Shown here: one piece after another, positions 10,039-18,908 of the stretch
Layout of the letters: every line of letters begins with the position of its first letter
How positions within the stretch are numbered: the stretch's first letter is position 1
Assembly (NCBI GenBank): GCA_035508435.1
Contig: DATJNA010000088.1
Span: 1-64,000, forward strand
DNA: 64,000 bases
Direction of reading: 5' to 3'
Source: JASHVB01 sp035508435
GTDB lineage: Bacteria; Pseudomonadota; Alphaproteobacteria; Acetobacterales; Acetobacteraceae
The notes under the pieces: generated by a model
Seen by the model: only the letters and a program-made list of their open reading frames with translations
Databases searched by the model: none
Told to the model about the DNA's origin: nothing
Translations under genes and position numbers: made by a program

Positions 10039-10489
10039 TCAAGTCGCGGTGCGGCTGGCCGGCCACGGGATTTCGGTTTCCACCCCGATCTCCCGCGCTG
10101 CTTCCGCCAATCGCCGATCCAGCGTGCACGGCACCGCGCCGAGATCGGCGCACACCGTTAGGCTCAGTGCGTCACCGGCGCGCAACCCGACTTCGTGTCG
10201 ATCGGCCAGTCGCGCTGCCGCCAGAAACTGCTCTCTCACGACCGGCACCGTCGTCACGTTCTGCGCCCGCAGCCGCGCGAACTGTGCCGGTGCGGCGGCA
10301 CGGCGCGCCGCCGCGATCTGACCGGTGCGCGGCTTGATCGACAGCGCCGAGAAGAATTCCGTGATGCCCCAGTCGCCAATGGCCAGGTCGTCGGGCGGCT
10401 GGGCCGCCAGCCAGGCTTGCACCCGCGCGGTCCGTGCCTCCGGGTCAGCGCACGGCGACCAGCAAGGACGTGTCCCGATACCGCCTCAA
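10039..10489 (-). pseudogene. PIN-domain (VapC-like) toxin, two frameshifts
   Basis: The body of a PIN ribonuclease is intact from about 10440 down. TEFFSAL carries an acidic residue, LRAGDALSLTVCADLG carries another, and CTLDRRLAEAA a third. The N-terminal strand with the first active-site Asp (RRYRDTSLLVAV) is present but in the antitoxin's frame. One base too many after 10490 destroys the usual ATGA overlap: the sequence reads GTATTGAGG where GTATGAGG is expected. A second one-base shift near 10442-10450 separates LLVAV from DPEARTARVQAW. As written, no full-length toxin can be made. Confidence 0.7.
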
Positions 10490-10726
10490 TACCTCGCCGT
10501 CGCGCACCGTGCGCATGAATGCGCCGGCGTCCTGCTCCTGTTCCGGCATCTGGTCCGTCACGGCGCGCAGCGCGGCGAGATCGACCGGCTTGCGCGCCGC
10601 CGGGATGGCGGTGATCTCCGCCACCGGCTTGCCCCGGCGCACGATCCGCACCGTCTCGCCCGCCGCGGCTTGCTCCACCAGTGCGCTCAGGTGCGCCTTC
10701 GCCTCTGCCAGATTGACGGTCGTCAT
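10445..10726 (-). CDS. Phd/YefM-family antitoxin
   Basis: MTTVNLAEAKAHLSALVEQA, then GETVRIVRRGKPVAEI, is the textbook Phd/YefM DNA-binding N-terminus. The C-terminal toxin-binding tail follows (DQMPEQEQDAGAFMRTVRDGE). The antitoxin should end near 10488; because of an indel its frame continues into the toxin's first residues and stops at 10445, giving 93 residues. The conserved domain is intact, so it may still repress its promoter. A perfect palindrome (10740-10755) sits 13 bases upstream of the start. Confidence 0.8.
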   Translation of the reverse strand: MTTVNLAEAKAHLSALVEQAAAGETVRIVRRGKPVAEITAIPAARKPVDLAALRAVTDQMPEQEQDAGAFMRTVRDGEVLRRYRDTSLLVAVR

Positions 10727-10739
10727 GGCCGCTGCTTCT

Positions 10740-10755
10740 GACCAACGGGTTGGTC
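10740..10755. promoter_or_regulatory. Palindromic operator upstream of the Phd-type antitoxin
   Basis: GACCAACGGGTTGGTC is a near-perfect palindrome (GACCAAC-GG-GTTGGTC) just upstream of the antitoxin start, followed by CATATAGC. Phd/YefM antitoxins autoregulate by binding such sites, so this is the likely operator. Confidence 0.5.
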
Positions 10756-10913
10756 ATATAGCATGGCGGCGTCCGCAATCCAGGCTTCCGCTGCCGCATG
10801 TCACCATGGGCGCCGACGCATCGTCACACAGTCGCGTCGTCAGAACAGGGCGAGGTCGTCCGAATTGCTGCCGAGACGAGATCTTGCGAAGTCAGAATTA
10901 ATAACTCTGAATT

Positions 10914-11297
10914 CTAAACTACCGCGAGGCGGTTTAGTCCAATGACGCAATTCAAGGGGGAAATACTTTCGATGATCTTAGTATCCGACGCTGGCTGACT
11001 TTTTTGAGACCGCTTGCCACCAGATGATGTAAGATGGACATAACAATTTCTAACTTCCAATGATTAATTTGAATTTAGGATCGTCTTGAACAGACGGTAT
11101 CGACTATAGGATGTCTCAAGATACTGACTCAGGCCAAGACGGAACGCGACAGCCAATTGATCGGCAGCGGAGGAGGTGAGCGATGCTACTCCGGTGGCAA
11201 GCTTTTTTCCCGGCCCGGTTAGCACGCTTTTGGCAATGCCGCCTACTGCTGCTGAAGCTACTAATGTGGCCAATTCAGGCATGTTCTCCCAACCCAC
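10914..11297 (-). pseudogene. 5' fragment of a NACHT/STAND-type NTPase gene
   Basis: From 11297 the reverse strand reads MGWENMPELATLVASAAVGG, then LGLSQYLETSYSRYRLFKTI and LNSN, then an in-frame TAA at 11064-11066. In the same frame it continues SLEVRNCYVHLTSSGGKRSQ, IIESISPLNCVIGL, and TAG at 10914. The pattern 'YL...Y.RY...KT.L', then YVxLxx, then a hydrophobic strand resembles the region before the Walker A loop in NACHT/STAND antiphage NTPases. The frame ends where GxxGxGKT would begin, so only the N-terminal 120 or so codons survive. The TAA could be a C-to-T change of a Gln codon. Local GC is well below that of the neighbours. I cannot confirm homology without a search. Confidence 0.45.
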
Positions 11298-11679
11298 TCT
11301 GCAAGCTCTTGGCGTAGTCGGACATATCAGACGGTTGCTGCCGCCAAACGCCGTCGTTTGACTGGTCCGCGAGCATTTTGTTTCACAGTGGGTTTTCGCA
11401 GTGGGTTCGGGGTTACCAGCGGCCCAGTTCGCTCACCGCGCCCTGCTGAGGAGAATCAGCAAATCCGTCTTCGATCGATGCCAACCTAAGCCGCCAGGCG
11501 GCAAGATGCATAACGGTCTCATTTTGCATGCAAAAATTCGGTTTCGCGCGAGTCTCGGGATATTCAGGGAAGACCAGCGCGCGCGACGACGGAAACCCGA
11601 CCTCAGCCCACCCGTCAATTGACGTACCCGCCAGCCTCCATCCATACTCTCCAGTATCCCCGCCTGGAGAGACCCGCCC
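11298..11679. other. Intergenic region between the NACHT fragment and the LLM gene
   Basis: No gene is supported here. It contains a perfect 14-bp palindrome TTTTGCATGCAAAA at 11522-11535 that could be a regulator site for the downstream monooxygenase gene, and a GGAGAG ribosome-binding site at about 11665-11671. Confidence 0.4.
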
Positions 11680-12959
11680 ATGAAGCTGATGTGGTTCCAT
11701 CTCATGCCATACACCGAGCTCCCGGAAAATTTCCGCGACGCCAACCCCTCGGTATGGGTGGACATCCACTCCTCGCTGTTCGACCCAAGCCGCGCCCATC
11801 ACATGTACAACGACTTCATGGACGAACTCGAATATGCCGCCCACTGCGGCTTCGACGCCATCTGCGTGAACGAGCATCATTCCAACGGCTACGGCCTAAT
11901 GCCCTCGCCCAACCTGGTCGCCTCATCGCTGGCTCGCCGCACCACCGATACCGCGATCTGCGTCATGGGCAACTCGCTCGCCTTGTACAACCGCCCACCC
12001 GCGTTGCCGAAGAATTCGCCATGATAGACTGTATCTCCGGCGGCCGGCTGATCGCCGGCTTCCCGGTCGGCACGCCGATGGACACATGTTATGCCTACGG
12101 CACCAATCCCAGCCAGCTTCGCCAGCGCTACCACGAGGCGCACGACCTGGTGCTGCGCGCCTGGACAGAGCAAGACACCTTCGCCTTCAACGGCCGCTTC
12201 AACCAGCAGCGCTACGTCAACATCTGGCCGCGACCGGTTCAAAAGCCCCACCCCCCGATCTGGATCCCCGGCGGCGGCTCGGTCGAAACCTGGCAATGGT
12301 GCGCGGAACGCGATTACGTCTACTGCTACCTGTCCTATTATGGCTACAAGGCCGGCCGCGCGACGATGGACGGTTTCTGGGCCGAGATGAAACGGCTGGG
12401 CAAAGAACCGAATCCGTATCATGCCGGGTTCCTGCAATTCATCGGCGTCGGCGAATCGCGCCAGCACGCCTTCGACCTCTATTCCGAAGCAGCAGAATAC
12501 TTCTACGGCCGCTGCCTGCACGTCGATGCGCGCTGGGCGACGCCGCCCGGCTATACCAGCGAGGGCAGCCAGCGCGCCGGCATCGAATCGCAGATCAAGC
12601 AGGCGGCGGATGCCAATGTCCGCGGCAATTCCACCGGCGAGCGCTTCGCCTCGGTCGCGCGCGAGATGGACGCGATCGTGGACAAGGGCTACGTCATCAT
12701 CGGCTCGGCCGACGAGGTGGCGGAGCAATTGCGTGAGGTCGCGGTGAACTTGAACGTCGGCCACCTGATGCTGCTATTGCAGTTCGGCAACATGAATAAA
12801 CAGCTTTGCCGCTACAACACGCAACTGTTCTCGCGCGACGTCATGCCGAAGCTGAGGGGACTGTTCTCGCAGTGGGAGGACCGCTGGTGGCCGCAGCCGA
12901 TGGCGGCCTCGCAGCGGGCCGCAGTGCCGGCCTATATGCCCAGGCTGGCCGCCGAATAA
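11680..12959 (+). pseudogene. LLM-class (luciferase-like) flavin monooxygenase, frameshifted
   Basis: The first frame (11680-12024) gives MKLMWFHLMPYTELPENFRD through the LLM block FDAICVNEHHSNGYG to GNSLALYN. The second frame then gives PPTRVAEEFAMIDCISGGRL, the rest of the TIM barrel including PIWIPGGGS, ending at 12959. Loss of one C in the CCC run at about 11988-11995 (AACCGCCC for AACCCGCCC) restores LALYNPPTRVAEE exactly, so the break is one base in a homopolymer. The protein would be about 425 residues and use reduced flavin to oxidise a small organic substrate. The gene is probably functional if the indel is a sequencing error. An alpha/beta hydrolase gene follows 16 bases later. Confidence 0.8.
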
Positions 12960-12975
12960 ACAACGGAGTCGTCGC

Positions 12976-13758
12976 GTGACCGAGCATGAAACGCTGACCG
13001 TTGACCTCAACGGCTTCCCCACCCGCATCTGGCGCAAGGGTAGTGGCCCGAAGCTGGGCTTCCTCGCCGGCTTCGGCGGACTGCCGCGCTGGGTGCCGTT
13101 CCTCGACGAATTGGCAAAAAGCCGCACGGTAATCGTGCCGTCGTTGCCCGGCTTCCCCGGCGGCGATCGCGGCCATACCGTGCTGGATACACATCTCGAC
13201 TGGTTGCTCGCGGTGCGCGGGCTACTGGAGACGGCGGAGCTGTGGGGCGCCGATCTGGCGGGCAGTTCCGTCGGTGGCTCGCTGGCCGCCGAGATGGCCG
13301 CGCTGTGGCCTGCCGCGGTGCGCCGCCTGGTGTTGATCGCGCCGTTCGGTTTATTCGACGAAGCGGATCCGCCGACCGATCCGTGGGCGCAACGTGCTGA
13401 TGCGGTGCCCGGGCTGATGTGTGCGGATCCAGAGATCTGGACCGCTTTGAAGACGGCGCCGGAGGGAGCGAACTCGGTCGAATGGCCGATCGAGCAGGTG
13501 CGGGCCAATGAAGCGGCGGCGCGGGTGTTCTGGCCGCTGGGGAATACCAAAGTCGAGAAGCGCCTCGGCCTGATCCAGGCACCGACGCTGCTGCTATGGG
13601 GCGCGCAGGACCGCATCATGCCGCGCGGCTATGCGGAGCGGTTCGCCAAGGGGATTGCGAGCAAGACGGAAATCCGGGTGATCGAAGGCGCCGGGCATCT
13701 GGCCGAACTGGACAAGCCCACCGAGGTGGCGCAGGCGATTGTGAAGTTCTTGGAGTAG
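12976..13758 (+). CDS. Alpha/beta hydrolase
   Basis: 260 residues. It has LGFLAGFGGLPRW as the oxyanion strand-turn, the nucleophile elbow LAGSSVGGSLAAE (Ser), the acid LLWGAQDRIMP (Asp), and the catalytic His in EGAGHLAELDKP. It begins 16 bases after the luciferase-like monooxygenase, and pairs of this type often act on the same compound (monooxygenation then hydrolysis), which is inference here. No signal peptide, so cytoplasmic. Confidence 0.85.
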   Translation: MTEHETLTVDLNGFPTRIWRKGSGPKLGFLAGFGGLPRWVPFLDELAKSRTVIVPSLPGFPGGDRGHTVLDTHLDWLLAVRGLLETAELWGADLAGSSVGGSLAAEMAALWPAAVRRLVLIAPFGLFDEADPPTDPWAQRADAVPGLMCADPEIWTALKTAPEGANSVEWPIEQVRANEAAARVFWPLGNTKVEKRLGLIQAPTLLLWGAQDRIMPRGYAERFAKGIASKTEIRVIEGAGHLAELDKPTEVAQAIVKFLE

Positions 13759-13763
13759 CGCAC

Positions 13764-13863
13764 CGTGACTCCCCGTCCTCTTGGGGAGGGGTGTGAACAG
13801 CCGCACGGCTTCGGGTGTACGCACCCGTCCCCCATCCCCCTCCCGCAAGGGGAGGGACGTCAC
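13764..13863. repeat. Dispersed GC-rich palindromic repeat, family B, copy 1
   Basis: Outer arms GTGACTCCCC and GGGACGTCAC, inner arms with TTGGGGAGGGG and CCCCTCCCGCAAGGGG. The motif CTCCCGCAAGGGGAGGG recurs at 27617, 49309 and, in part, 59259. It fills the gap between two hydrolase genes. Confidence 0.65.
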
Positions 13864-13907
13864 TTACTCTTTTCCTTGCCTCTCACCACCCCTGACCGGA
13901 GACAGAC

Positions 13908-14867
13908 ATGGCGCTAGACCCCGACGTCCTGCTGGTTCTCGACATGATCCGCATGGCCGGCCGGCCGCCATTCGAAACGCTAACGCCCGACGAGGCCCGG
14001 ACCGCCTACACCAACAGCCGTAAGGTGCTGCAGCCGCCCGCGGAGAATGTGGTCGAGGCGCGCGACCTCACCGCACCCGGTCCGGCAAGTGACATACCGC
14101 TGCGCCTGTATCGCGGCGTCGGCACCACGGCCGGCGAAAAACTCCCAGCCCTGATCTACTATCATGGCGGCGGCTGGTTGCTCGGCGATCTCGATTCGCA
14201 TGATGTGGTGTGTCGCCGCTTCGCCAATGCGGCGCGTTGCTGCGTCATCTCGGTCGATTACCGCATGGCGCCGGAGCATAAGTTCCCCGCCTGCGTGGAC
14301 GATTGCGCCGCCGCGACGCGCTGGGCAGTGGCGCAGGCGCAGGCGTTGCGCATCGATCCCGATCGCGTCGCGGTGGGAGGCGATTCCGCCGGCGGCAACC
14401 TGGCTGCGGTGATGGCATTGCTGTCGCGCGACGGCTCCCTGCCGCCGCTCGCGTTCCAACTGCTGATCTATCCCGCCACCGACATGATGATGACCACGGT
14501 GTCGTCGCAGAACATCGGCGAGGGCGTGCCGCTGACATCGAAGACCATGCGCTGGTTCATCGAGCACTACATGCACACCGCCGCCGATAAGCGTGACTGG
14601 CGCGCCTCCCCGCTGCGCGCGGCCGACCTCTCCGGCACCGCCCCGGCACTGGTCCTGACATGCACGGCGGATCCGCTCTGCGACGAGGGCGTCGCCTACG
14701 CGCAGCGCCTGGAGCGCGAGGGGGTGCGCGTGACTCACCTGCACTTCTCCGACCAGATCCACGGCTTCATGAGCATGGGCCGCATCATCCGCGCCGCCGA
14801 CACAGCAATCGACATGATGGCAGCGGTGCTGAAGAAAGCGCTGTGGCCCCCGGCGCGGCCGGAGTAG
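13908..14867 (+). CDS. Alpha/beta hydrolase fold esterase (HSL family)
   Basis: 319 residues of the hormone-sensitive-lipase type. Oxyanion motif YYHGGGWLLGDLDSHD, nucleophile elbow VGGDSAGGNLAAV (Ser), acid LTCTADPLCDEG (Asp) and SDQIHGFMSMG (His). Such enzymes hydrolyse short acyl esters in the cytoplasm. It follows the previous hydrolase after a 150-bp repeat-filled gap, so co-transcription is possible but not shown. Confidence 0.9.
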   Translation: MALDPDVLLVLDMIRMAGRPPFETLTPDEARTAYTNSRKVLQPPAENVVEARDLTAPGPASDIPLRLYRGVGTTAGEKLPALIYYHGGGWLLGDLDSHDVVCRRFANAARCCVISVDYRMAPEHKFPACVDDCAAATRWAVAQAQALRIDPDRVAVGGDSAGGNLAAVMALLSRDGSLPPLAFQLLIYPATDMMMTTVSSQNIGEGVPLTSKTMRWFIEHYMHTAADKRDWRASPLRAADLSGTAPALVLTCTADPLCDEGVAYAQRLEREGVRVTHLHFSDQIHGFMSMGRIIRAADTAIDMMAAVLKKALWPPARPE

Positions 14868-14883
14868 CTCTTCGTCACCGAGC

Positions 14884-15075
14884 GTCATCGTGCGACTGCG
14901 ACGAGCGCTGCCACGAAACCATGTCGTCGCAAGGGGTGAAGCGACGAAGCAATCCCGGTATAGAGGGCATTCGAGCTGTACGAGTACTGCTACGAGCGAC
15001 ATTGCTTTGTCGCTGCGCCTTGCGCAATGACAGCGGCGCACTTCTCGCATGACCGGGGGAGCTTCTCGTAATGAC
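14884..15075. repeat. Dispersed palindromic repeat, family A, copy 2
   Basis: Contains GAAGCGACGAAGCAATCCCGG and the opposing CGACATTGCTTTGTCGCTG ... GCGCAATGAC. It lies between two convergent hydrolase genes and may also act as a bidirectional terminator through its hairpins. Confidence 0.65.
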
Positions 15076-15085
15076 GTAGCTTCCC

Positions 15086-16036
15086 CTACGCCAACCCCGC
15101 CAGAAACCCCTCAATCGCCGATATAAATCCCTTCGTATTCTGCCCGTGCACGTTGTGGCCACAGTCGGGCACCGTTACCAAAGTGCCCTGTGGCAACACG
15201 TCACGAAAGCGCTCCGCTGCTTCTGGCGTCAAAATCCGCGAGTTAGCACCCCGCACCAGCAACGCGGGCAACCCGAACGCCCGGGCGTCGTCCAGTGTGA
15301 TGTTCTCCAGCGGCCCAGTACCGCGCACTAGCCCCAGCCGCCGTGGCGTCGCATCGCACTTGCTGACATATTTCCCGTCCGCCCGCTGCAGCATATTGTA
15401 CCTCACGGTTCGTTCGATATGTTCACGCGAGCGATACGGGTCATATTTGCGCACGTTCTCGACGAACTCATCCAGCCCATCGAATTCCTGGTTCGCCTGT
15501 ACGAACCCCGCAATCACTTCGCGCCCGCGATCCGACACCTCTGGCCCGACATCCACCACCACCAATGCGCGCAGCAGCGACGGATTGCGCCGCGTGAGCA
15601 ATAGCGCGTTGCGTCCGCCCATCGAGTGCCCCATCAGGATCGGCCCTTGCAAGCCCAGTGCGGCGATGAACGCCTCAGCATCCAGCGACATCGCGTCGTT
15701 GGTGTATTCCGCATCACGCGGCCACTCGCTGTCGCCGTGCCCACGCTGGTCCAGAGCCAGCACCCGATAGCGCTGGGCCAAATATAAACTCACCAGGTCC
15801 CAGGAATGGGCCGACTGGTGGCCGCCATGCAGCAGCACGATCGGAGGCGCGTCCGGTGCGCCCCATTCGAGGTAATGGAAGCGCAGCCGCCGCAGCACGA
15901 CATTGCGCGAGCAATATTGCGTCGCACGTCCATGCGGAATGCCAAGATCGGCCGCGCTGTTCAGCAATGACCGGAACTCCTCCGAGCCGGCAAGATTGAG
16001 CGGCCCGTCAGTCTCTGCGAAACTGTTCAAATACAT
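15086..16036 (-). CDS. Alpha/beta hydrolase
   Basis: 316 residues from ATG 16036, chosen over ATG 16090 because a GGAGAGGGGA lies upstream of it. Motifs: PIVLLHGGHQSAHSW (oxyanion), LALDQRGHGDSEWP, nucleophile elbow LMGHSMGGRNALL (Ser), LVRGANSRILTPE, and the catalytic His in PDCGHNVHGQN. The acid residue is less clear because the usual Asp of 'GxxD' is replaced in RGANSRI. Substrate unknown; no signal peptide. It faces the previous hydrolase gene. Confidence 0.85.
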   Translation of the reverse strand: MYLNSFAETDGPLNLAGSEEFRSLLNSAADLGIPHGRATQYCSRNVVLRRLRFHYLEWGAPDAPPIVLLHGGHQSAHSWDLVSLYLAQRYRVLALDQRGHGDSEWPRDAEYTNDAMSLDAEAFIAALGLQGPILMGHSMGGRNALLLTRRNPSLLRALVVVDVGPEVSDRGREVIAGFVQANQEFDGLDEFVENVRKYDPYRSREHIERTVRYNMLQRADGKYVSKCDATPRRLGLVRGTGPLENITLDDARAFGLPALLVRGANSRILTPEAAERFRDVLPQGTLVTVPDCGHNVHGQNTKGFISAIEGFLAGLA

Positions 16037-16168
16037 CGGTACTGGATTCCCCTCTCCGTCCTGCCGCCAAAGCGCGCGGGGCCACAGCATGCCCGCAACG
16101 GCAGAGTGCGGCTTCGCCAGCTTGCCTGCAACGACATCAAAGCACCCAACGATGACAGGGCAGAATCG

Positions 16169-17713
16169 TCAGCGCAACGTCTGCTGTGACGGGCTCAATC
16201 TTGCCGGCAGGCGCAGCACCAGCAACAACGTCACCACCGACATGCCGACCGCCAGCCAATAGGCGTTGTGCAACCCATCCGAGACAAGATCGACCAGGCG
16301 TACCCGCATCGCCTCCGTCAGCAGGTCGCGCGTGCCAGGCTCCAACAATCTATTCACCATCGCCACGGCATCAGGCGCGCGATGTTGGATCGTCGCGTTC
16401 AGCACCGCGCCGAACGATGCTGCCCCCAGCGCCTGGCCGATAAAGCGCAGGAACAAGCACGACGACGTGGCAGCACCGCGCTGTCGCCACGGCACCGCCG
16501 CCTGGATCGAGACGATGAACGCGGTGTTGCACAGCCCCATGCCGACGCCCATCACCAGCGACCCGGCGCTGGCCCAGGGCACGCCGCGCTCCGGCGTCAT
16601 CGCCACCAGGATCAGGCTGCCGGCGAGCAGCGACAGCGCTCCCAGCACCGCCGCCAGGCGATAGGTGGTGCGCACCATCAACCGTCCGCCGAAGATGCTG
16701 GCAAAGGCCCAGGTTACCGACATGCAGCCCAGCACCAGGCCCGCGGTCAGCGGGCTTCGCCCCAGCGCGCCCTGCACATAGGTCGGCAGAAACGCCGAGA
16801 CGCCCATCATCACCGCGCCGGCCAGCCCGCCCCCCAGGCTGCCGATCACAATCACGCGGTCGCGCCAAAGTTCGAGCGGCAGCATTGGCTCCTGCGTGTG
16901 GGCTTCATGCAGCATCAACGCCGCCAGTCCCGCGATTCCGACGGCACCAGCCGTCCACGCAATCGCCGCGGGCAGGAAGCTGCCTTGCACCAGAACCAGC
17001 ATCAGCGCGCCGATTGCCAGCATCATCAGCAGCGAGCCGAGATAATCCACCTTGTGCGTGCGATGCTCTATGTCCTCTTGCAAGAACAGGGAGATCATCA
17101 GGATGGCGGCGGCACCGATCGGGATGTTCACCCAGAACACCGTGCGCCAGCCGACATGCTCCACCAGGAACGCGCCGAGCGACGGCCCGGTGACGGCCGC
17201 AACGCCGAACACGGACGAGATCAACCCCTGAACGCGAGCACGCTCGGCTGGCGTGTAGATGTCGCCGCAGATGGTCATCGCGATCGGCTGCACGCCACCG
17301 GCGCCCAGGCCTTGCAGCGCACGGAATGCAACCAGCCAGACCATGCCTGGCGCAAAGCCGGACAGCGTCGAGCCCAGCAGGAAAAGACCGGCACCGAGAT
17401 GGAAGACCGACTTACGGCCGTAGATGTCGGCGAGCCTGCCGTAGATCGGAATGCTAATGGCAGTGCTCAGCAGATAGACCGCGAACACCCACGAGAACAA
17501 TTTGAAGCCGCCAAGATCAGCGATGATCGTGGGCATGGCTGTGGCGACGATGGTGCTTTCCACCGCCGCCATGAAGGTAGCCATGATGCAGGCAGCCAGC
17601 ACCAGAGAGCGGCGGGCCGCCACACGCGGCATCCGGACAGCTTCGACGGACATGGCTTGGACGTTTTGTTGGCCTGCGGCAGCGTGCCGCGCGGCGTGGA
17701 TGTCGGCAGGCAT
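16169..17713 (-). CDS. MFS transporter, DHA2 (EmrB/QacA) family
   Basis: 514 residues with about 14 predicted membrane segments, the DHA2 topology. Key motifs: ACIMATFMAAVESTIVATAM in TM1 (motif D1-like), GRLADIYGRK (motif A), RALQGLGAGGVQP (motif B), and VTGPSLGAFLVEHVGWRTVF with motif C. Proton-driven export of drugs or hydrophobic metabolites across the inner membrane is likely. No emrA-like membrane-fusion gene is adjacent. ATG 17713 is used; internal Met codons at residues 21 and 28 are alternatives. Confidence 0.9.
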   Translation of the reverse strand: MPADIHAARHAAAGQQNVQAMSVEAVRMPRVAARRSLVLAACIMATFMAAVESTIVATAMPTIIADLGGFKLFSWVFAVYLLSTAISIPIYGRLADIYGRKSVFHLGAGLFLLGSTLSGFAPGMVWLVAFRALQGLGAGGVQPIAMTICGDIYTPAERARVQGLISSVFGVAAVTGPSLGAFLVEHVGWRTVFWVNIPIGAAAILMISLFLQEDIEHRTHKVDYLGSLLMMLAIGALMLVLVQGSFLPAAIAWTAGAVGIAGLAALMLHEAHTQEPMLPLELWRDRVIVIGSLGGGLAGAVMMGVSAFLPTYVQGALGRSPLTAGLVLGCMSVTWAFASIFGGRLMVRTTYRLAAVLGALSLLAGSLILVAMTPERGVPWASAGSLVMGVGMGLCNTAFIVSIQAAVPWRQRGAATSSCLFLRFIGQALGAASFGAVLNATIQHRAPDAVAMVNRLLEPGTRDLLTEAMRVRLVDLVSDGLHNAYWLAVGMSVVTLLLVLRLPARLSPSQQTLR

Positions 17714-17887
17714 GTTGCCTTCTTGTCATCCAGGCTTACCCAAGGCAACCGCGCTGAACGCGACCCTGGTCTGCTGCCGGAATCGCCAGCAATGCCTCTC
17801 CGGTAAGCCGCCCCCTGCCGGTGCGAGACCGATAGGGTCCGGCAATGACACACTGATGACATCCTCAAGCTGCTGCCGGCCGCTTGG

Positions 17888-18277
17888 TCAGAAGCCTGCG
17901 ACCACGGTGTGGCCAAGATAGGCTACCAGAGCGATCCCCAGCAGCACCATCAGTACCGCCAGCATCACGTCGATCCGTGCGGTGTCCGTCTTCTGCTCCG
18001 GGCTGTCGATGGCCTGGCCCGTGCGCACGAAACGGACCCCCGCCATCGCGATCATCAAGACGCCAAACATGATCAGCGCAATGCCGGCAACGCCGCCATA
18101 GCCTCCGCCCGGCACGGAGACGGGATGCCCGTCCCGCGCCAGCGATTCCGCGGCGGTCTTCAAGAACAGGTCGAATTTGGCAACCAGGAAGCCGAATGCC
18201 ATCACCGCGATGGCGGTGCGCACCCAGGCGAGGAATGTCCGCTCGTTCGCCGCGTGATCGGAGAAGTTGCGGATCAT
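17888..18277 (-). CDS. YidH-family DUF202 membrane protein
   Basis: 129 residues. It opens with the signature NERTFLAWVRTAIAVMAFGF of DUF202, with three membrane helices (about 20-40, 65-85, 105-125). Inner-membrane protein of unknown function. It follows the cyclophilin gene by 9 bases on the same strand. Confidence 0.9.
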   Translation of the reverse strand: MIRNFSDHAANERTFLAWVRTAIAVMAFGFLVAKFDLFLKTAAESLARDGHPVSVPGGGYGGVAGIALIMFGVLMIAMAGVRFVRTGQAIDSPEQKTDTARIDVMLAVLMVLLGIALVAYLGHTVVAGF

Positions 18278-18286
18278 TCCCGGCGG

Positions 18287-18871
18287 TTATTTCTCGTTGG
18301 CCGCCACCCGCATGCGCACGATGCGGTCCGGATCCTGCACGGTGCCACTGCCCGGAGCGCCGCGCTTGATCTCGTCCACATATTGCATGCCCTGCACAAC
18401 CTGGCCCCAGATCGTATACTGCCCGTCCAGGTGCGGCGCCGGCGCGAACATGATGAAGAACTGGCTGTTGCCGCTGTTCGGGTCCGACGTGCGCGCCATG
18501 CCGCACGTGCGGCGCAGGAAGTGGCGCTGGGTGGTGAACTCGGCCGGCAGATCGGGCAAGTCGGACCCGCCGGTGCCGGTGCCGGTGGGATCGCCGCCCT
18601 GCGCCATGAAGCCTTCGATCACGCGGTGGAACGGCGTGTTGTCGTAGAAGCCGCGGTCCGCCAGCGTCTTGATGCGCTCCACGGTCTTCGGCGCCAGGTC
18701 GGGAAACAGTTCGATCACGACGCGGCCATATTTCAGGTCCATGTAGATCGTGTTGTTCGGGTCCAGCTTGGGCTGCTGCGCTTCGGCGGTTTCGCTCATC
18801 AGGGGTCCCTTTCCAAGGGTTGCGATCGCGGCGCCAGACAGAAGCGACACGGTCAGGATTCGACGGTGCAT
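18287..18871 (-). CDS. Peptidyl-prolyl cis-trans isomerase, cyclophilin type
   Basis: 194 residues. N-terminal hydrophobic segment (MHRRILTVSLLSGAAIATLG) suggests export, though an internal Met at residue 25 would give a cytoplasmic form. The cyclophilin core is complete: FHRVIEGFMAQGGDPTGTGTG (active-site Arg and Gln), FFIMFAPAPHLDGQYTIWGQ (Phe/Leu and Trp pocket) and VVQGMQYVDEI. It speeds proline isomerisation during folding, probably in the periplasm if the signal is used. Confidence 0.9.
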   Translation of the reverse strand: MHRRILTVSLLSGAAIATLGKGPLMSETAEAQQPKLDPNNTIYMDLKYGRVVIELFPDLAPKTVERIKTLADRGFYDNTPFHRVIEGFMAQGGDPTGTGTGGSDLPDLPAEFTTQRHFLRRTCGMARTSDPNSGNSQFFIMFAPAPHLDGQYTIWGQVVQGMQYVDEIKRGAPGSGTVQDPDRIVRMRVAANEK

Positions 18872-18908
18872 CGGCAGTCTCCGGAAAACGCGCGGCAGGC
18901 TTGGTGGT

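Noticed and set aside
15086..16090. ATG 16090 as the hydrolase start
   Set aside because: No ribosome-binding site; the purine-rich GGAGAGGGGA is upstream of ATG 16036.
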